Source: an uncultured Clostridia bacterium (GTDB lineage: Bacteria > Bacillota > Clostridia > Christensenellales > UBA1242). From it: a stretch of DNA of 64,000 nucleotides. Positions 19,260 through 30,490 of the stretch are shown piece after piece. Numbering within the stretch: the first letter of the stretch is position 1; each line of letters opens with the position of its first letter. Made by a program: the position numbers and the translations under genes. The notes under the pieces are model-generated. The model made no database searches, had not been told where the DNA came from, and worked only from the letters and a program-made list of their open reading frames with translations. Location of the stretch: NCBI GenBank assembly GCA_944377165.1, contig CALWEJ010000006.1:1-64000 (forward strand), written 5' to 3'.

Positions 19260-20009
19260 TTACTTTAAGCGCTCTTTTTTATTTGAAAATCGTATAACGA
19301 CTCTAAATATCGTTTTGTCTTTAATTCTACCCTCTATGTAATAATATTTACCTTGCTTCTTTTTATAAATATCGATTGAATCATTTTCGTGACTCTCATT
19401 TACATAGTAGATTTCATATTCCTTTACTTGCTTTTCTCTTAATTCTTCTACTGAAAAGCAATCCATAGCCATTACATTATATTTCAAATTATTAGTATGG
19501 TTATTGACGTCTATATCTGTACTGCGAACTATCTTTGTATAACAATAGTCGCTCGCATCTACGTCTAATTTTAGATTAGTAAATGGTGTCGTCTTACTTG
19601 TATCAAGTCGCACATCAAAATCTGGATAATTAATTGAAGACAATTTTCTAGGTTTTCTATTTTCTGCGTCTAAGCAACACCATTCACTACTTGCTTTTAC
19701 TTTCGTCTTTCGACTAGATTTGATTATAACATTTCTATTTACTCTAAGCATACTAGGTGGATTTGTCCAAGTTATCACCTTAACTTTTTCGTTTGGCAAT
19801 ATGTCGTCCGATATCTCCACTTTCATTTTCGTGACAATCCAAAAGGCGTTGCTTTTATTTAGCATACTGTCGTGGTCTAGTCCAGACATATCTGCGTGAA
19901 CGAAAGTCGCCATTTGTAAAAGTCGCATAATTTCATAAATAGGAACAGTCATATTAAAATCAATACTTGTGTCATCTATTTTGCATTTTTCAATATGATA
20001 GTTATTCAT
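19260..20009 (-). CDS. Acyl-ACP thioesterase
   Basis: A 249-residue double-hotdog protein of the FatA/FatB-like bacterial family that releases free fatty acids from acyl-ACP in the cytoplasm. Visible landmarks are the N-terminal MTVPIYEIMRLLQMA helix region, ITWTNPPSMLRVNR (compare the W-x-T-x-P motif, about 80-93) and the second hotdog STDIDVNNHTNNLKYNVMA (about 163-181) with the conserved Asp, Asn and His of the active-site region. The ATG overlaps the stop codon of the giant surface-protein gene (TAATG), so translation is probably coupled to it. A terminator lies 25 bp downstream. Confidence 0.85.
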   Translation of the reverse strand: MNNYHIEKCKIDDTSIDFNMTVPIYEIMRLLQMATFVHADMSGLDHDSMLNKSNAFWIVTKMKVEISDDILPNEKVKVITWTNPPSMLRVNRNVIIKSSRKTKVKASSEWCCLDAENRKPRKLSSINYPDFDVRLDTSKTTPFTNLKLDVDASDYCYTKIVRSTDIDVNNHTNNLKYNVMAMDCFSVEELREKQVKEYEIYYVNESHENDSIDIYKKKQGKYYYIEGRIKDKTIFRVVIRFSNKKERLK

Positions 20010-23000
20010 TATCTTATCCTCATTTTGTTTCTTAAAACAATTATTACAGTCACAACCGTCACTACGATAACGCTAACAACTACAATTATAATTATTGCCC
20101 AAACGTTTAGAGGTTCTTCTATCATCACTTTGAATGAACTAATGACATTGCCTGAAGAACTAACTAGACTAATATAATAATCGCCGTAGCCGTCATCTCT
20201 ATTACTGAATGTTCGTGTTGTGATTTCTGTTGCTGAATTTTCATCTATAGTTGCAACCAAAATGTTGTTTACATATAGATACGAATCTCCCACTTGACTA
20301 TAAATTATTCCAGCATTAAAACTAATCGTGAAACTGTCTTTAGTCGTTTCGCCTGCTGATAACGAACATTCGATATAAGGGTTATCGTTATTAAGTGTAA
20401 ATGCGAAAGTTATTTCTCGCTCTGGATAAATTCCGTCGTTAACAAGGTAGGTTATATTGAAAGTTTGTTTTCCAGACGTCACTTGGAACAAGTCCTTATT
20501 CTCTATTACTTGTTCGTATGTTAGTGACATACCGTTCGCTTTATTTATAATGCTGTTAAATTCTTTAGTTATATCTTTGTTAGAATTGTTGGTCACTTTT
20601 ATTATCTTATAATTAGCAAGATTTGTTAAATCAATTGAAGTGCGCGCTTCATTAGGATTAATTATTGTAAACACTATAGTCTTAGTTAATTCGTGCACTC
20701 CATTTTCATCACTAATCTCTGCTCTAAACTTAACTCGGAAAGTACCAAAACCGCTAAATGTATATGTGTTCTGTGCGCGAGTAGGGCTGTAAGATTCACC
20801 ATTTAATGTGCACGACTCTATAGATAACGTACCATTATAGACAATTGAATTGTAAGCAGATATAACAACGTCACCATTGAGATATGCATAGTCAACAATT
20901 TGCTCATTATTCATTGTCAAAACAACTTCACGAAGGACTGCAATATCAATACTATCTTTTAATAAATTAGTACCTGTAAATAGGTGTGTATTCCCTGCAA
21001 GGTCTAAGAATTTGAAAGAATAATATCCGTCGCCTTTTACAGTGTACGTCATAGGTGTGCCATTGTTTAATAGTTCTATAGTATCAACATAACTGTCGTT
21101 GTACCAAACTTCTAATAGTAAGCTATTTTTCCTTGTAATTAAGTTTTGACTATTTGATGCAATAATTTGATTAAATGATAATACAAACTTGCTACTTGGT
21201 TCGCCATAGAAAATATTTTCACCACTCACATTTAAACTTAAAACTTCTTCTATTTGCTGGTTAGTTTCTTGATTAGTATATGTCTTAGTTAATGTTAAGT
21301 CACTAATCAAACTGTTAGATAACATTTCGTCGTTAGGAGTCTTTAATGTCGCTATAAATTGTGAATATGTAGAAGTATATACCCTATATATTGTGAATTT
21401 GTATCCGTTATTGTAGTCACAACTTATGCTTAACTTTTTAGCGCCTTGGTCGGTAGCTTCCGACACAATTAAGTCTTTATTTGAGATATATAATTCATTC
21501 GAATAATTCAAATACACATTTAACTCTTCAACAGTCATATTCAATGCTGAAGATAGACTCTCTAAAGTTATACCTGTATTCGCATTAGGGTCAATGATTT
21601 CAGCGAATGTAAAACTTGAGTTCGGTCCAGCTATACCTTCAACATAATAAAGTTGTCCACTAACAATATGTATAGCAAAGGTGTAAACTTTATTACCCAA
21701 ATAATATCCATCCGCTGTGAAATACTTTAACTCTAATCTATATGTACCGCTCTCACTTAAAGTTATTCGCGTTGTGTTATTTAACTCGATAATGTCTATA
21801 ACTCCATTATCTAAGTAGCGATGCAATATATAACTATACTGATAATATTCGCGCTCGATAGGACGCAAAACTAATGTCATACTACCTACAAACGAATTTG
21901 TTATAACAGTATCTTCTACATTGCTATTAACTACCGGAACAATAGTTTGTGAATTGCTATTCATATCGCGGATAGCAACTGCTTCACTTTCGCTATCTAT
22001 GAAGATATTATAAACTACCGTTTCGCTATTGTCGGTCGCACTTATTGTGACTGTCGCTTGAATTATTGCTCCGCCATTTTCTTCTCCCCAATAAGGATAA
22101 ATTTTGATAATACCTGTATCGCGGAAGAAGTTTGCTACCACTTGACCATTATAACTAATTTCATTTGACATACCTATATTGATAGGTGCTCCGTTTATAG
22201 TAAGTGTAAGCATAGCATCATATAATGTATTATCGAAATTAACTATAGCTGTATTATAACTGTAATATGCCACTCCTGAGCCATAACTTGCTGTATAATA
22301 ATTTTTCTCGCTACTTCCCTCAAAGTCTATTGAATAGAAATCGCGTCCGCTAGTAGATAAATTCCTTATCTGCGTTCTGCCAAAGGCATCAACCATAGTT
22401 ATTCGGTAAGTCGAATTCTCGTCTAGCGCAATTGTAGTGTAGGTTATGTTAGTGTCGTTGCCCTGTAAATAATAGCTATAATTATTACTTGGGTCACAAA
22501 TATATGTAGCGCTATCCGTACCGTTTTCGATAGTTATGCTATCGGCATAATACACATATCCATTAACAGTCACATTAGCACCTGCAAGATTTATAACATA
22601 CGTACCGTCTGCACGTTCTTCAATAAGTTCTTCTATATTCAAATTAATAATCTGCTGGTCTGGATAATAATTTATGTAAGCAACATATGTGTTAGTACGC
22701 GTATAAATCGTCAACATATAGTTGCCTTGTCCTGCCGACTTAATCATATTCACAAGTTGAGTTCCTAAGCCCGCATTCGTGAACGAAGTTGTAGCATTTG
22801 TACTAATTACTTGCTTATCGCCCGTATTTATATTTTCGAACTCAAAGCGGAAGAATACATCTGAATTTTCATTCATAGTGAATACGTCATCGCTTTCTAA
22901 ACCTAAGTCTGCAATTGAGAATATCGTAAATCTGTCATTATTTGATTGTTTTGTATTAATAGTTAATGTTCCATTATTGTCTATTATTCCCTCGTCTGAT

Positions 23001-26000
23001 AGATTAGAAACTTTAAAGTTAAGTACCAAAGCCGTGTCATTATCATTATCTTCTACAAAGTAGTGAACTACGTACTGCGTCGCATTCCCTGCTCTGTCCA
23101 TTTCGACAATCACTGCATATTGTCCATTATAATCATTAGACAATATTGAGCCATATCTATTAATATTTGAACTTATACTTCCGCCGTTATAACCTGTATA
23201 ATACGGAAGTGACATACTTACTTCGTTAAGATTTCTTATTGGGTCGCTATAATACACATAAGCAACATCTTCTGTATCGAAAGCAGTATCAGCATTTACT
23301 CTAAACGCATACAAATCAGATTTTGATAGTCCATTATTATAATAAGCATTATACCTATTAACATAATATTTACCGCTTGCTTCATTAAGGGTGGCACTCT
23401 CAAACAATCCGTCTGTTTCGTTTTCGTCATTGAAATAATCAACTAAAATATCACTACGCTCTAATCTATTAATATTTGCGCTAGGTGGAACGCGATCAAC
23501 AACTACATTATAAGTTTTTTCATAATAATTTGTTGGTTGACTATTTTCACTATTAATAAACGAATAATATGCATTAATATACGCGTCATTTGCACTAGCA
23601 TTGCCTAAGTCATAGCGAATTGTTATAGTATAGACAATACTATCGCTAGGTGCAAAATTAGAGTGGTCAAGATAAAGTGTCCTTGAAACGATAACTCCAT
23701 TTTCTCTATTGTTTTTAACATACGCACTATTCGCTTCATCATCATTAATATTAATGTTGCCCGTAGTATACGGATAATTAATGTAGAATGTAGGAGTTCT
23801 GCCATTAATCGAACGTGATATAACTACATAATCAATATCAATACCTGCGCTTGTTGAATCTTTGTCATACTTTGGCAATTCTATTTTAACGTAATCCGCA
23901 CTAGTTGTTAGACTATCGTTAGTCAAAATTTGAGTTGCTTCATCAATTGAATCTTCTTTATCGTTAACTGCATAAATATCTACATTTGGAGTGGTAGGTT
24001 GTATGCTGAATCCGAATGTCCTACTATTGACTCTCGAACTACTACTTTCGACCATATCTGAAATAACTACCACATAATCGCCCGGCAAGCATAACCACGA
24101 ACCATCGTTATCTACTCGAACAAGTTTTGATAGTAGCACGCCAGCATACGCACTATTTTCTTCTAAATATTTTGTTAAATCAATTTTGTAATAAGTAGCA
24201 ACTCCATTTTCGAATACATAGTTATCTCTATCTGCGCTAGTCATTGAATCGATTTCGAATACGATGTGTGCTCTACCGTCTATTTGGTTCTGTCTATCGA
24301 CAAAGTATAAAGTAAATTTTAGCCTACCTGCGTCGTAATTCGAACCTTGACCATTATAGAAATACTTACCTATAGGTATATTTAATACTGCCGGCATTTT
24401 ATCCGTCGTTAAATAATTGTAATAGAAAACTTGTTGTCCATTATTTTCATTATCGATAAAGCTCGACTGCGTCATATTTATACCAGTGAAGGTATTGAAT
24501 GTCGTTTCGTTCTCTTTTAACCCTACGCTAATCATACTACCATTAATACGATTAGTAGTTAAATCTGAGTTTATAATTCCATTTCTGTCAACAATATAAT
24601 AATATTTTAAAGATTCGCCGTTTGAGTATGTCCTAGTGACAATGTATAATCCATCGCGCGTTTGATTAGATATAACATTTAAAAGCGCAAACCCACGTGT
24701 GCCATCTATGTTTAATTCGGCTGAGTTTTTAACCTCTCCGTTTTCGTACAAGTAAATTGCACTTTCCGCTAAATCATAATGATAATAGTCGCTAGTATAT
24801 GAGTTGCCACTCATATCAAGTTCATAGAAATCATAATAGACTGATTCTACTTCATAATCTCCGCTACCATTGTACCAAGTAAATGCAAGGTAATTATCGC
24901 TAGTAGCGTGCGTACCAATCATTCCATCACTTTTGTTCCCTGTCCCTTCGTAATAAAGGCGAACAATATTTCCACCGCTCACCACTGCATTAGGGTCAAA
25001 GTCATTAATACCGAAACTGTCATTGCTATAGAATGCCATACCGCGCGAATTGTCAGTATTTATTTCTATTGTCATAAATGAGTCCGACTCTCTAGCTTCC
25101 TTATCTCTTTGGTTGTTAGCGACAACATATATGTTTCTTAGAGTTGAAGCAGTGTTAGTATTTCCCGAAATAGTCACTGAACGATTATTAATAGAAATAT
25201 TTGTTATTTGTGAAACTAGCCCTGTATTGCTATAAACAGATAAACTTTCGTTCTTCACCGTTAGATAAATATCATTACCTACAAGTGAAAATAGAGAGTT
25301 TATCGCATTAATATTATTGCTTGTACCTATATAATATCCTGCTTGTTCATAACTTGAAATTCCAGCATTAGTTGAAGCGAAATTAACAAGAGTCAATAAA
25401 TCTGAATTTAATGAGCTTATATCAGTATTATTGTATAGCGAAATAACCTTATGTGTACCCACTGTTAAGCGAACATCATCCGCGAAAATTAGAGATTGAC
25501 GCGTACGCATAGAACTATCGCCGTTTGCGTCCTGCACATTAAAATAGTTTTCACTATCGTCATATACAAATAGATATTTACAACTATTACCTGCTTCATC
25601 TGTTAATGTAAATATATATATTCCAGCACGTTGCAAGATACTACTATAATTAATATCTGCACCCAAAGCGCTCGCTCTATTGTACTTAAACGGCCCAACT
25701 GTCGTACCCAATTTATAGTTAGTTGAATACCATTCTTCGCTAGCAGTGGTACGAACCACACTTGGAGCAATATTATTATCAACTACAAATGGAGTTAAAG
25801 TATATGTAGCTGTTATCTTTGCACCGCTTGGCTTATCATTCCAAAATAATGCTGAAAGACTATCTGAGATTGAATTATCAATCGTGTTATATCTTCCGTT
25901 GCTAGAAGCAAAGCCGTATGTAATAGTAGTGCTAGTGAGCGATGTGTTCATTTCGACTTCATATGCGTTTACGCCTGTGATAGGTTGTCTATCTATAGTG

Positions 26001-28240
26001 AATAAATGATAACTTCTACCTTCTCCTTCACTAATAATTTCGATTAAGAAATTAGCACCTTCTCCTATACTGATATTCCCGCCTAACGTTTGTCCGTTAG
26101 TTAAAGGATAAGCGGTTGTATTCATTAATTCATTTGTAGAATAGAATTGATTTTTAACTGAGTAGTAGCGCGCACTAATTGTTCGCTCAAAAACTCCTTC
26201 TTTTGCCCAACTTACAGTCACGTCGTCGCCTGTAAATCCGTTATCTCCTAAAAGGTTTTGATTTTCAAGACGTAAATCTACTTGCACCGTTTCGCTCACG
26301 AATCTGAATGCATACACTTGATAATAATCGTCTATTTTATTAGAATTCAAACTGTCATTTAAATCAACTTTAATGAACACAAGATAATATCCTGTCCTAT
26401 TAAATGAAGTTTGATTTGAATATTTGTTGTAAGTGACTACGTTAGCAAACTTTTCAGAAAATGAAATCTCTCCAGTTGCATCTTGAATTGTTATATCGCT
26501 TGCAGAATCAAACTTAATTATAGATTGTGAATAGAAGTAAAAACTACCTAATTCATTCCCGCCTGTAGGAGTATATGCGTCTGTAGTTGATAACCACAAT
26601 GAACCTTGATTTGTCTTTACATAATCTTCGGTAGAAATTGCGTTTGTAATGTTATAAATATTACTTTTGTTTTCGCTGTCTATTGTAAAAGATAAGTAAT
26701 CTTTTACTTTGTTATTAACGTTTGCATCAAGTGTTCTATTGTTATTTTCAAGCGCGTCCGTGCTTTCCACAGTCGTGCCCACTTTCGCTGCATTATTGAC
26801 TAGAGTATAAGCTACTCCGAGCGCAGATTCTGTTGGATTGCTACCATAAACATATCCATTCGGAACAATTACGTCAACTTCATCTCCGTTGCCTTTAGAT
26901 ATTAATAAGTAGCGCATTTGAGCTTCCACATAATTTGCTTTTGAGTACTTCAACTCAAAGCCGTGAATATCCAAATTAATATTAGGTATTGTTAAGTTCA
27001 TTTCTGGCGCATTCTCTGAATTATATCCGGCATATATATAGTCAAAACTAAAATTATAACTACCTATCTCAGTAAACACTAACGTTAAAATATTCCTTGC
27101 ACCATTAGTGTGCTTATAATGTGATAATGTGCCATAATCTTTTGTACTAGTCTGACCAGAAGTTGTAATATCACAGCGCAGTGTAGCACTAGTCCCGCTT
27201 AGATTTGTAGTTGTAGCAATGTAATATCTGTATGTGGTCACACGTCCATTTAGTGTATGTGTATAACTCATACTGTATTTCGTGTAATCATACGTAAGCA
27301 TAGGATAGTTAGTGCTTGTCGAACCTAGCATATATTGATTTGTAGCACCGACTATAGGTAAATTATCATTCCCTGCCCTAAGCGAAGGATTTACACTATA
27401 TATATTAGCCCCATATGTGACCGAATCATTATATGAACTTGCAAAAATTAAATAGAAATTAAATGACTGATTGCAAATGACACCATTATAAAAATATTCA
27501 AAATCAAGTGTATAATAACCTTCATATCCGCTCTTTTGAGGAATTATATAAGATATATCAACATAACTATTGCTTGAGCCATAATTCCTTATACCAAATT
27601 CGCTAGATATATCTTCGCCATTACGCGTTGCTCTGACGTTTACATAAGTTAGTTGACTACCTTCATTCCCTTCAGATTCAGAAACTGTCAATGAATTATT
27701 GTTATTATTATCTTCGAAGTAATATGTACCGAAAGTAATCATTATTGCTTCCGCCATATTGACATCTCTATTTCCTTCACTTTCTACAATAGAACCTGAC
27801 ATTGAAGTGTTTCTATAATATGTTGTGTCGTTTTGAGTATATGTTGTGTTATTGAGCATTACAAACGAGCCACTTTCTACGACATATTTATTGCTAGTGC
27901 CGTTTGCTATATTTTGGTAATAATAATCACCACCTAACGTAGGCATTTTTTTAATTGAATTAGAGGTATTAGTTAATTCCGATTGAAAAACGTCATCAGA
28001 AGTATAATCTTCGCCTGTAGAGATAACTCCGACTTTCTCAACCGATAATATGATATTATTTTCGTCCCTTTGGCTATAATCTTCCCCCGCATATGTCACA
28101 GCATAAATTTTACTATCCGTTCGATTAAGGTTTATCCCAACACAAAAGACTGCAGTTATCAAACTGAGCGCTACGACAATAATTCTAAATAAATTTTTTG
28201 TTTTCCCCTTCAAAATACTTCCCCTTATTATTGTCTTCAT
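20009..28240 (-). CDS. Giant cell-surface protein with Ig-like repeats
   Basis: A 2743-residue membrane-anchored surface protein. It has an N-terminal signal peptide (hydrophobic core about 20-38) and one C-terminal transmembrane helix (about 2708-2735) with a short basic tail, RNKMRIR, so nearly the whole protein lies outside. The ectodomain is rich in Asn, Ser, Thr and Tyr and contains many Ig/bacterial-adhesin-like units. Each ends in a variant of G-x-Y-x-x-x-x-x-D-x-A-G-N followed by a Y-x-F strand (for example YIFTLTDEAGNSCKYLFVYDDS and YSFKFLDLAGNTHLF). No sortase motif is seen. A TTG nine codons in (28213) has a better ribosome site (AAGGGG) than the ATG and may be the true start. It probably acts in adhesion or envelope structure, and its partner is unknown. 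Confidence 0.85.
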   Translation of the reverse strand: MKTIIRGSILKGKTKNLFRIIVVALSLITAVFCVGINLNRTDSKIYAVTYAGEDYSQRDENNIILSVEKVGVISTGEDYTSDDVFQSELTNTSNSIKKMPTLGGDYYYQNIANGTSNKYVVESGSFVMLNNTTYTQNDTTYYRNTSMSGSIVESEGNRDVNMAEAIMITFGTYYFEDNNNNNSLTVSESEGNEGSQLTYVNVRATRNGEDISSEFGIRNYGSSNSYVDISYIIPQKSGYEGYYTLDFEYFYNGVICNQSFNFYLIFASSYNDSVTYGANIYSVNPSLRAGNDNLPIVGATNQYMLGSTSTNYPMLTYDYTKYSMSYTHTLNGRVTTYRYYIATTTNLSGTSATLRCDITTSGQTSTKDYGTLSHYKHTNGARNILTLVFTEIGSYNFSFDYIYAGYNSENAPEMNLTIPNINLDIHGFELKYSKANYVEAQMRYLLISKGNGDEVDVIVPNGYVYGSNPTESALGVAYTLVNNAAKVGTTVESTDALENNNRTLDANVNNKVKDYLSFTIDSENKSNIYNITNAISTEDYVKTNQGSLWLSTTDAYTPTGGNELGSFYFYSQSIIKFDSASDITIQDATGEISFSEKFANVVTYNKYSNQTSFNRTGYYLVFIKVDLNDSLNSNKIDDYYQVYAFRFVSETVQVDLRLENQNLLGDNGFTGDDVTVSWAKEGVFERTISARYYSVKNQFYSTNELMNTTAYPLTNGQTLGGNISIGEGANFLIEIISEGEGRSYHLFTIDRQPITGVNAYEVEMNTSLTSTTITYGFASSNGRYNTIDNSISDSLSALFWNDKPSGAKITATYTLTPFVVDNNIAPSVVRTTASEEWYSTNYKLGTTVGPFKYNRASALGADINYSSILQRAGIYIFTLTDEAGNSCKYLFVYDDSENYFNVQDANGDSSMRTRQSLIFADDVRLTVGTHKVISLYNNTDISSLNSDLLTLVNFASTNAGISSYEQAGYYIGTSNNINAINSLFSLVGNDIYLTVKNESLSVYSNTGLVSQITNISINNRSVTISGNTNTASTLRNIYVVANNQRDKEARESDSFMTIEINTDNSRGMAFYSNDSFGINDFDPNAVVSGGNIVRLYYEGTGNKSDGMIGTHATSDNYLAFTWYNGSGDYEVESVYYDFYELDMSGNSYTSDYYHYDLAESAIYLYENGEVKNSAELNIDGTRGFALLNVISNQTRDGLYIVTRTYSNGESLKYYYIVDRNGIINSDLTTNRINGSMISVGLKENETTFNTFTGINMTQSSFIDNENNGQQVFYYNYLTTDKMPAVLNIPIGKYFYNGQGSNYDAGRLKFTLYFVDRQNQIDGRAHIVFEIDSMTSADRDNYVFENGVATYYKIDLTKYLEENSAYAGVLLSKLVRVDNDGSWLCLPGDYVVVISDMVESSSSRVNSRTFGFSIQPTTPNVDIYAVNDKEDSIDEATQILTNDSLTTSADYVKIELPKYDKDSTSAGIDIDYVVISRSINGRTPTFYINYPYTTGNININDDEANSAYVKNNRENGVIVSRTLYLDHSNFAPSDSIVYTITIRYDLGNASANDAYINAYYSFINSENSQPTNYYEKTYNVVVDRVPPSANINRLERSDILVDYFNDENETDGLFESATLNEASGKYYVNRYNAYYNNGLSKSDLYAFRVNADTAFDTEDVAYVYYSDPIRNLNEVSMSLPYYTGYNGGSISSNINRYGSILSNDYNGQYAVIVEMDRAGNATQYVVHYFVEDNDNDTALVLNFKVSNLSDEGIIDNNGTLTINTKQSNNDRFTIFSIADLGLESDDVFTMNENSDVFFRFEFENINTGDKQVISTNATTSFTNAGLGTQLVNMIKSAGQGNYMLTIYTRTNTYVAYINYYPDQQIINLNIEELIEERADGTYVINLAGANVTVNGYVYYADSITIENGTDSATYICDPSNNYSYYLQGNDTNITYTTIALDENSTYRITMVDAFGRTQIRNLSTSGRDFYSIDFEGSSEKNYYTASYGSGVAYYSYNTAIVNFDNTLYDAMLTLTINGAPINIGMSNEISYNGQVVANFFRDTGIIKIYPYWGEENGGAIIQATVTISATDNSETVVYNIFIDSESEAVAIRDMNSNSQTIVPVVNSNVEDTVITNSFVGSMTLVLRPIEREYYQYSYILHRYLDNGVIDIIELNNTTRITLSESGTYRLELKYFTADGYYLGNKVYTFAIHIVSGQLYYVEGIAGPNSSFTFAEIIDPNANTGITLESLSSALNMTVEELNVYLNYSNELYISNKDLIVSEATDQGAKKLSISCDYNNGYKFTIYRVYTSTYSQFIATLKTPNDEMLSNSLISDLTLTKTYTNQETNQQIEEVLSLNVSGENIFYGEPSSKFVLSFNQIIASNSQNLITRKNSLLLEVWYNDSYVDTIELLNNGTPMTYTVKGDGYYSFKFLDLAGNTHLFTGTNLLKDSIDIAVLREVVLTMNNEQIVDYAYLNGDVVISAYNSIVYNGTLSIESCTLNGESYSPTRAQNTYTFSGFGTFRVKFRAEISDENGVHELTKTIVFTIINPNEARTSIDLTNLANYKIIKVTNNSNKDITKEFNSIINKANGMSLTYEQVIENKDLFQVTSGKQTFNITYLVNDGIYPEREITFAFTLNNDNPYIECSLSAGETTKDSFTISFNAGIIYSQVGDSYLYVNNILVATIDENSATEITTRTFSNRDDGYGDYYISLVSSSGNVISSFKVMIEEPLNVWAIIIIVVVSVIVVTVVTVIIVLRNKMRIR

Positions 28241-28690
28241 TTTCAGACAAAATTATTAGTTTAATGCAGTAGAAAATTAAAATTAAATATTTAAAAATAT
28301 TTTACTGCATTTATAATTAAAATAATTATAACATAGAATTATTTTTATTTCAAACATATTAATGTAATTTAATACAATTTCTGACAAATTAAATATTTAA
28401 TATATTTACCAGTATTTTTAAGGAATTTTATTTATTTAAATATAGTATAAATTAGTTTTCCTTTTTAATACGATTTAAAATAATGTAATTAAATACTGAA
28501 TAAAAATAAATAATATAAAATTTTTCTTTTTATTTTAAACAATGATAAATAAATTTTCTTATTGTATTATCTGATAAATAAATTTAATTAAATTAAAAAA
28601 TTTAAAAATTTATGAAAAATTAATAAAAAATACGCAAATTTTATTATTTTTTGCGTATTTTTATCAAATTTTTATATTTTTATTTAATTT
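28241..28690. other. AT-rich gap upstream of the giant gene
   Basis: These 450 bp separate ypeB from the giant surface-protein gene on the same strand. They are nearly pure A/T. An A/T-only palindromic stretch at 28620-28665 (ATACGCAAATTTTATTATTTTTTGCGTAT-like, arms ATACGCAAA / TTTGCGTAT) can form a 9-bp hairpin and probably terminates the sleB-ypeB transcript. I see no coding frame. Confidence 0.55.
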
Positions 28691-30106
28691 TTAAATTAAT
28701 TTTTGAACACCATTGCTAGAAACTAATTTCATAGTTTTCGCAATTTCATTAGTGTTAGCATTAATATAATAGAAATAGATTCCATCTATTCTCTCCACAA
28801 AGAATTCCCAAGTCGAAATTTCGTTTCCGCTATCAAGTCGAATAACTGCTTTGCTTGTCTTTATGATTTCATAGTCAAAGCCGAGTAAACTCTCCGCTTC
28901 GTTCTCTAAGAAATTAAATTCAGGATTTCTATCTACGTGATTGAGCGCATAGTTAACAGCTTCAAACCCGATAATCTCTTGAGCTGTTAAATCTACTTTT
29001 ACTTTAACGAGGTCTGGATAATATATTACATTGTTTACTATAGGTGCAAGATTCACATACGCAACATTATCGTGTATTTCGAGCCAAACCGTTTCCATAT
29101 TTTCAAATCCGATATTATTAGCAAAGGTTGAAGCCATTTCGCACGCATATTCGTTAGACAAAATCGCGTCCCCGCTCTCCGCATATCCTGAAAGTGTAAT
29201 TAGCAGTCCGCCACGTTTGCTTACTTGCGCCATAAAATGCTTGCCGTCTATAGTCACATTATAGTCAAATGTTGATATATCTCCGTTAGTTTCTTTATTA
29301 AATTCAATTTTTACATCTCTATTAGCATACACTGTATTTACAAGATAATCATAAGCTGAATGCTCGTCAATTTCGTTTTTTGGAAGACCTTTAACTTCTT
29401 TTGTTTCAAGCGCGGTAGAGAATGGTCCGTCAAATATCATCGCTGGATAATCAATATTATCAGTCGTTAAATCTCCAAGTCCACTAGACAGCTCATTCAT
29501 TCCTACATTGTCGAAAACTCCCGCGTCAACAAAATTAAAATTTGAGTCATACATTCCTTCATTTTGAGTATTAAGATTTGATTTGATTTTCCCTACGACA
29601 AGCGCTATTTTATCGAAAATAAGTTCTTGTTCTTGAGATAAATTTCCGCCTGTACTTAAAGTCTTAATATATGCTTCGCATAGACCGCTTACTTGATTAA
29701 AAAATTTGGTGACACTTGTGACATTCGCTTCATCAATAGGTAAAACACTTAAGCCAGAAACAATATAATTGCAATCTTGTACCATATCTTGCATAGTTGA
29801 CATCTTAGATTCATTCGTCGTTAAATTTCCGTACTTTGCGACATCAACCGCTAAGTTATTCACATTATCCACCATAGAATAATAACTCGAAGCATATATA
29901 CCTTCTAAGGTATTTGAATTTTGTTTACTTGAATTATATATTTGATAGTAAGCGATTAAAACGCAAGTTAGTATTATTATTAAACTAACGATAGCCACAA
30001 TAAGCCAAGGTAATGCCTTTTGTGCATTACTTTTCTTTTTTGTTTGTCTATCCATTTCAACATTCGATTTATCGAAATTTTCACTGGTTATTTTATTTTT
30101 ATCCAT
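28691..30106 (-). CDS. ypeB: Germination protein YpeB
   Basis: YpeB is required for stable incorporation of the cortex lytic enzyme SleB into spores. The 471 residues have a cytoplasmic N-terminus, one transmembrane helix (about 31-53) and a long extracytoplasmic region ending in PepSY-type repeats (about 270-471, including GYAESGDAILSNEYACEMASTFA and SKAVIRLDSGNEISTWEFFVERIDG). The start follows AGGGG. It lies downstream of sleB on the same strand, the usual partner order, although the gap of 384 bp is long. Confidence 0.92.
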   Translation of the reverse strand: MDKNKITSENFDKSNVEMDRQTKKKSNAQKALPWLIVAIVSLIIILTCVLIAYYQIYNSSKQNSNTLEGIYASSYYSMVDNVNNLAVDVAKYGNLTTNESKMSTMQDMVQDCNYIVSGLSVLPIDEANVTSVTKFFNQVSGLCEAYIKTLSTGGNLSQEQELIFDKIALVVGKIKSNLNTQNEGMYDSNFNFVDAGVFDNVGMNELSSGLGDLTTDNIDYPAMIFDGPFSTALETKEVKGLPKNEIDEHSAYDYLVNTVYANRDVKIEFNKETNGDISTFDYNVTIDGKHFMAQVSKRGGLLITLSGYAESGDAILSNEYACEMASTFANNIGFENMETVWLEIHDNVAYVNLAPIVNNVIYYPDLVKVKVDLTAQEIIGFEAVNYALNHVDRNPEFNFLENEAESLLGFDYEIIKTSKAVIRLDSGNEISTWEFFVERIDGIYFYYINANTNEIAKTMKLVSSNGVQKLI

Positions 30107-30490
30107 TTTTAACCCCTATTTAATATTAATTTGTTATTAATTTTTATTTTTTATTTAATTTTTTATTAAATTTTAATTTTTATTTTTATTAATTTCCTTT
30201 GATTAACTAAAATTTATATTTTATCTAAATTCTTTTAATATTTTAATTAGTGAATTTTATTTATATTTACGAAATTTAAGATTGTTTAAAGATTAGATTA
30301 TAATTTAATTAAAATAACAATGAATTTATCTTTTATTAAATTTATGTATTCTCATATTTTTGTTATTTTTATATTTTTTATTTGATTTTATTGAATTTTT
30401 ATTAATTTTTAGCTGTATCGGTTTATTTTTTATTATTTTTTTTATTTAATTATAGTGTTTTTTTAATAAATTATAAATTTTTTCTATTTA
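30107..30490. other. AT-rich gap between sleB and ypeB
   Basis: This 384-bp spacer is almost pure A/T with no ORF carrying a ribosome site. Its length suggests that ypeB may have its own forespore promoter, but I cannot point to a convincing one. Confidence 0.4.
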
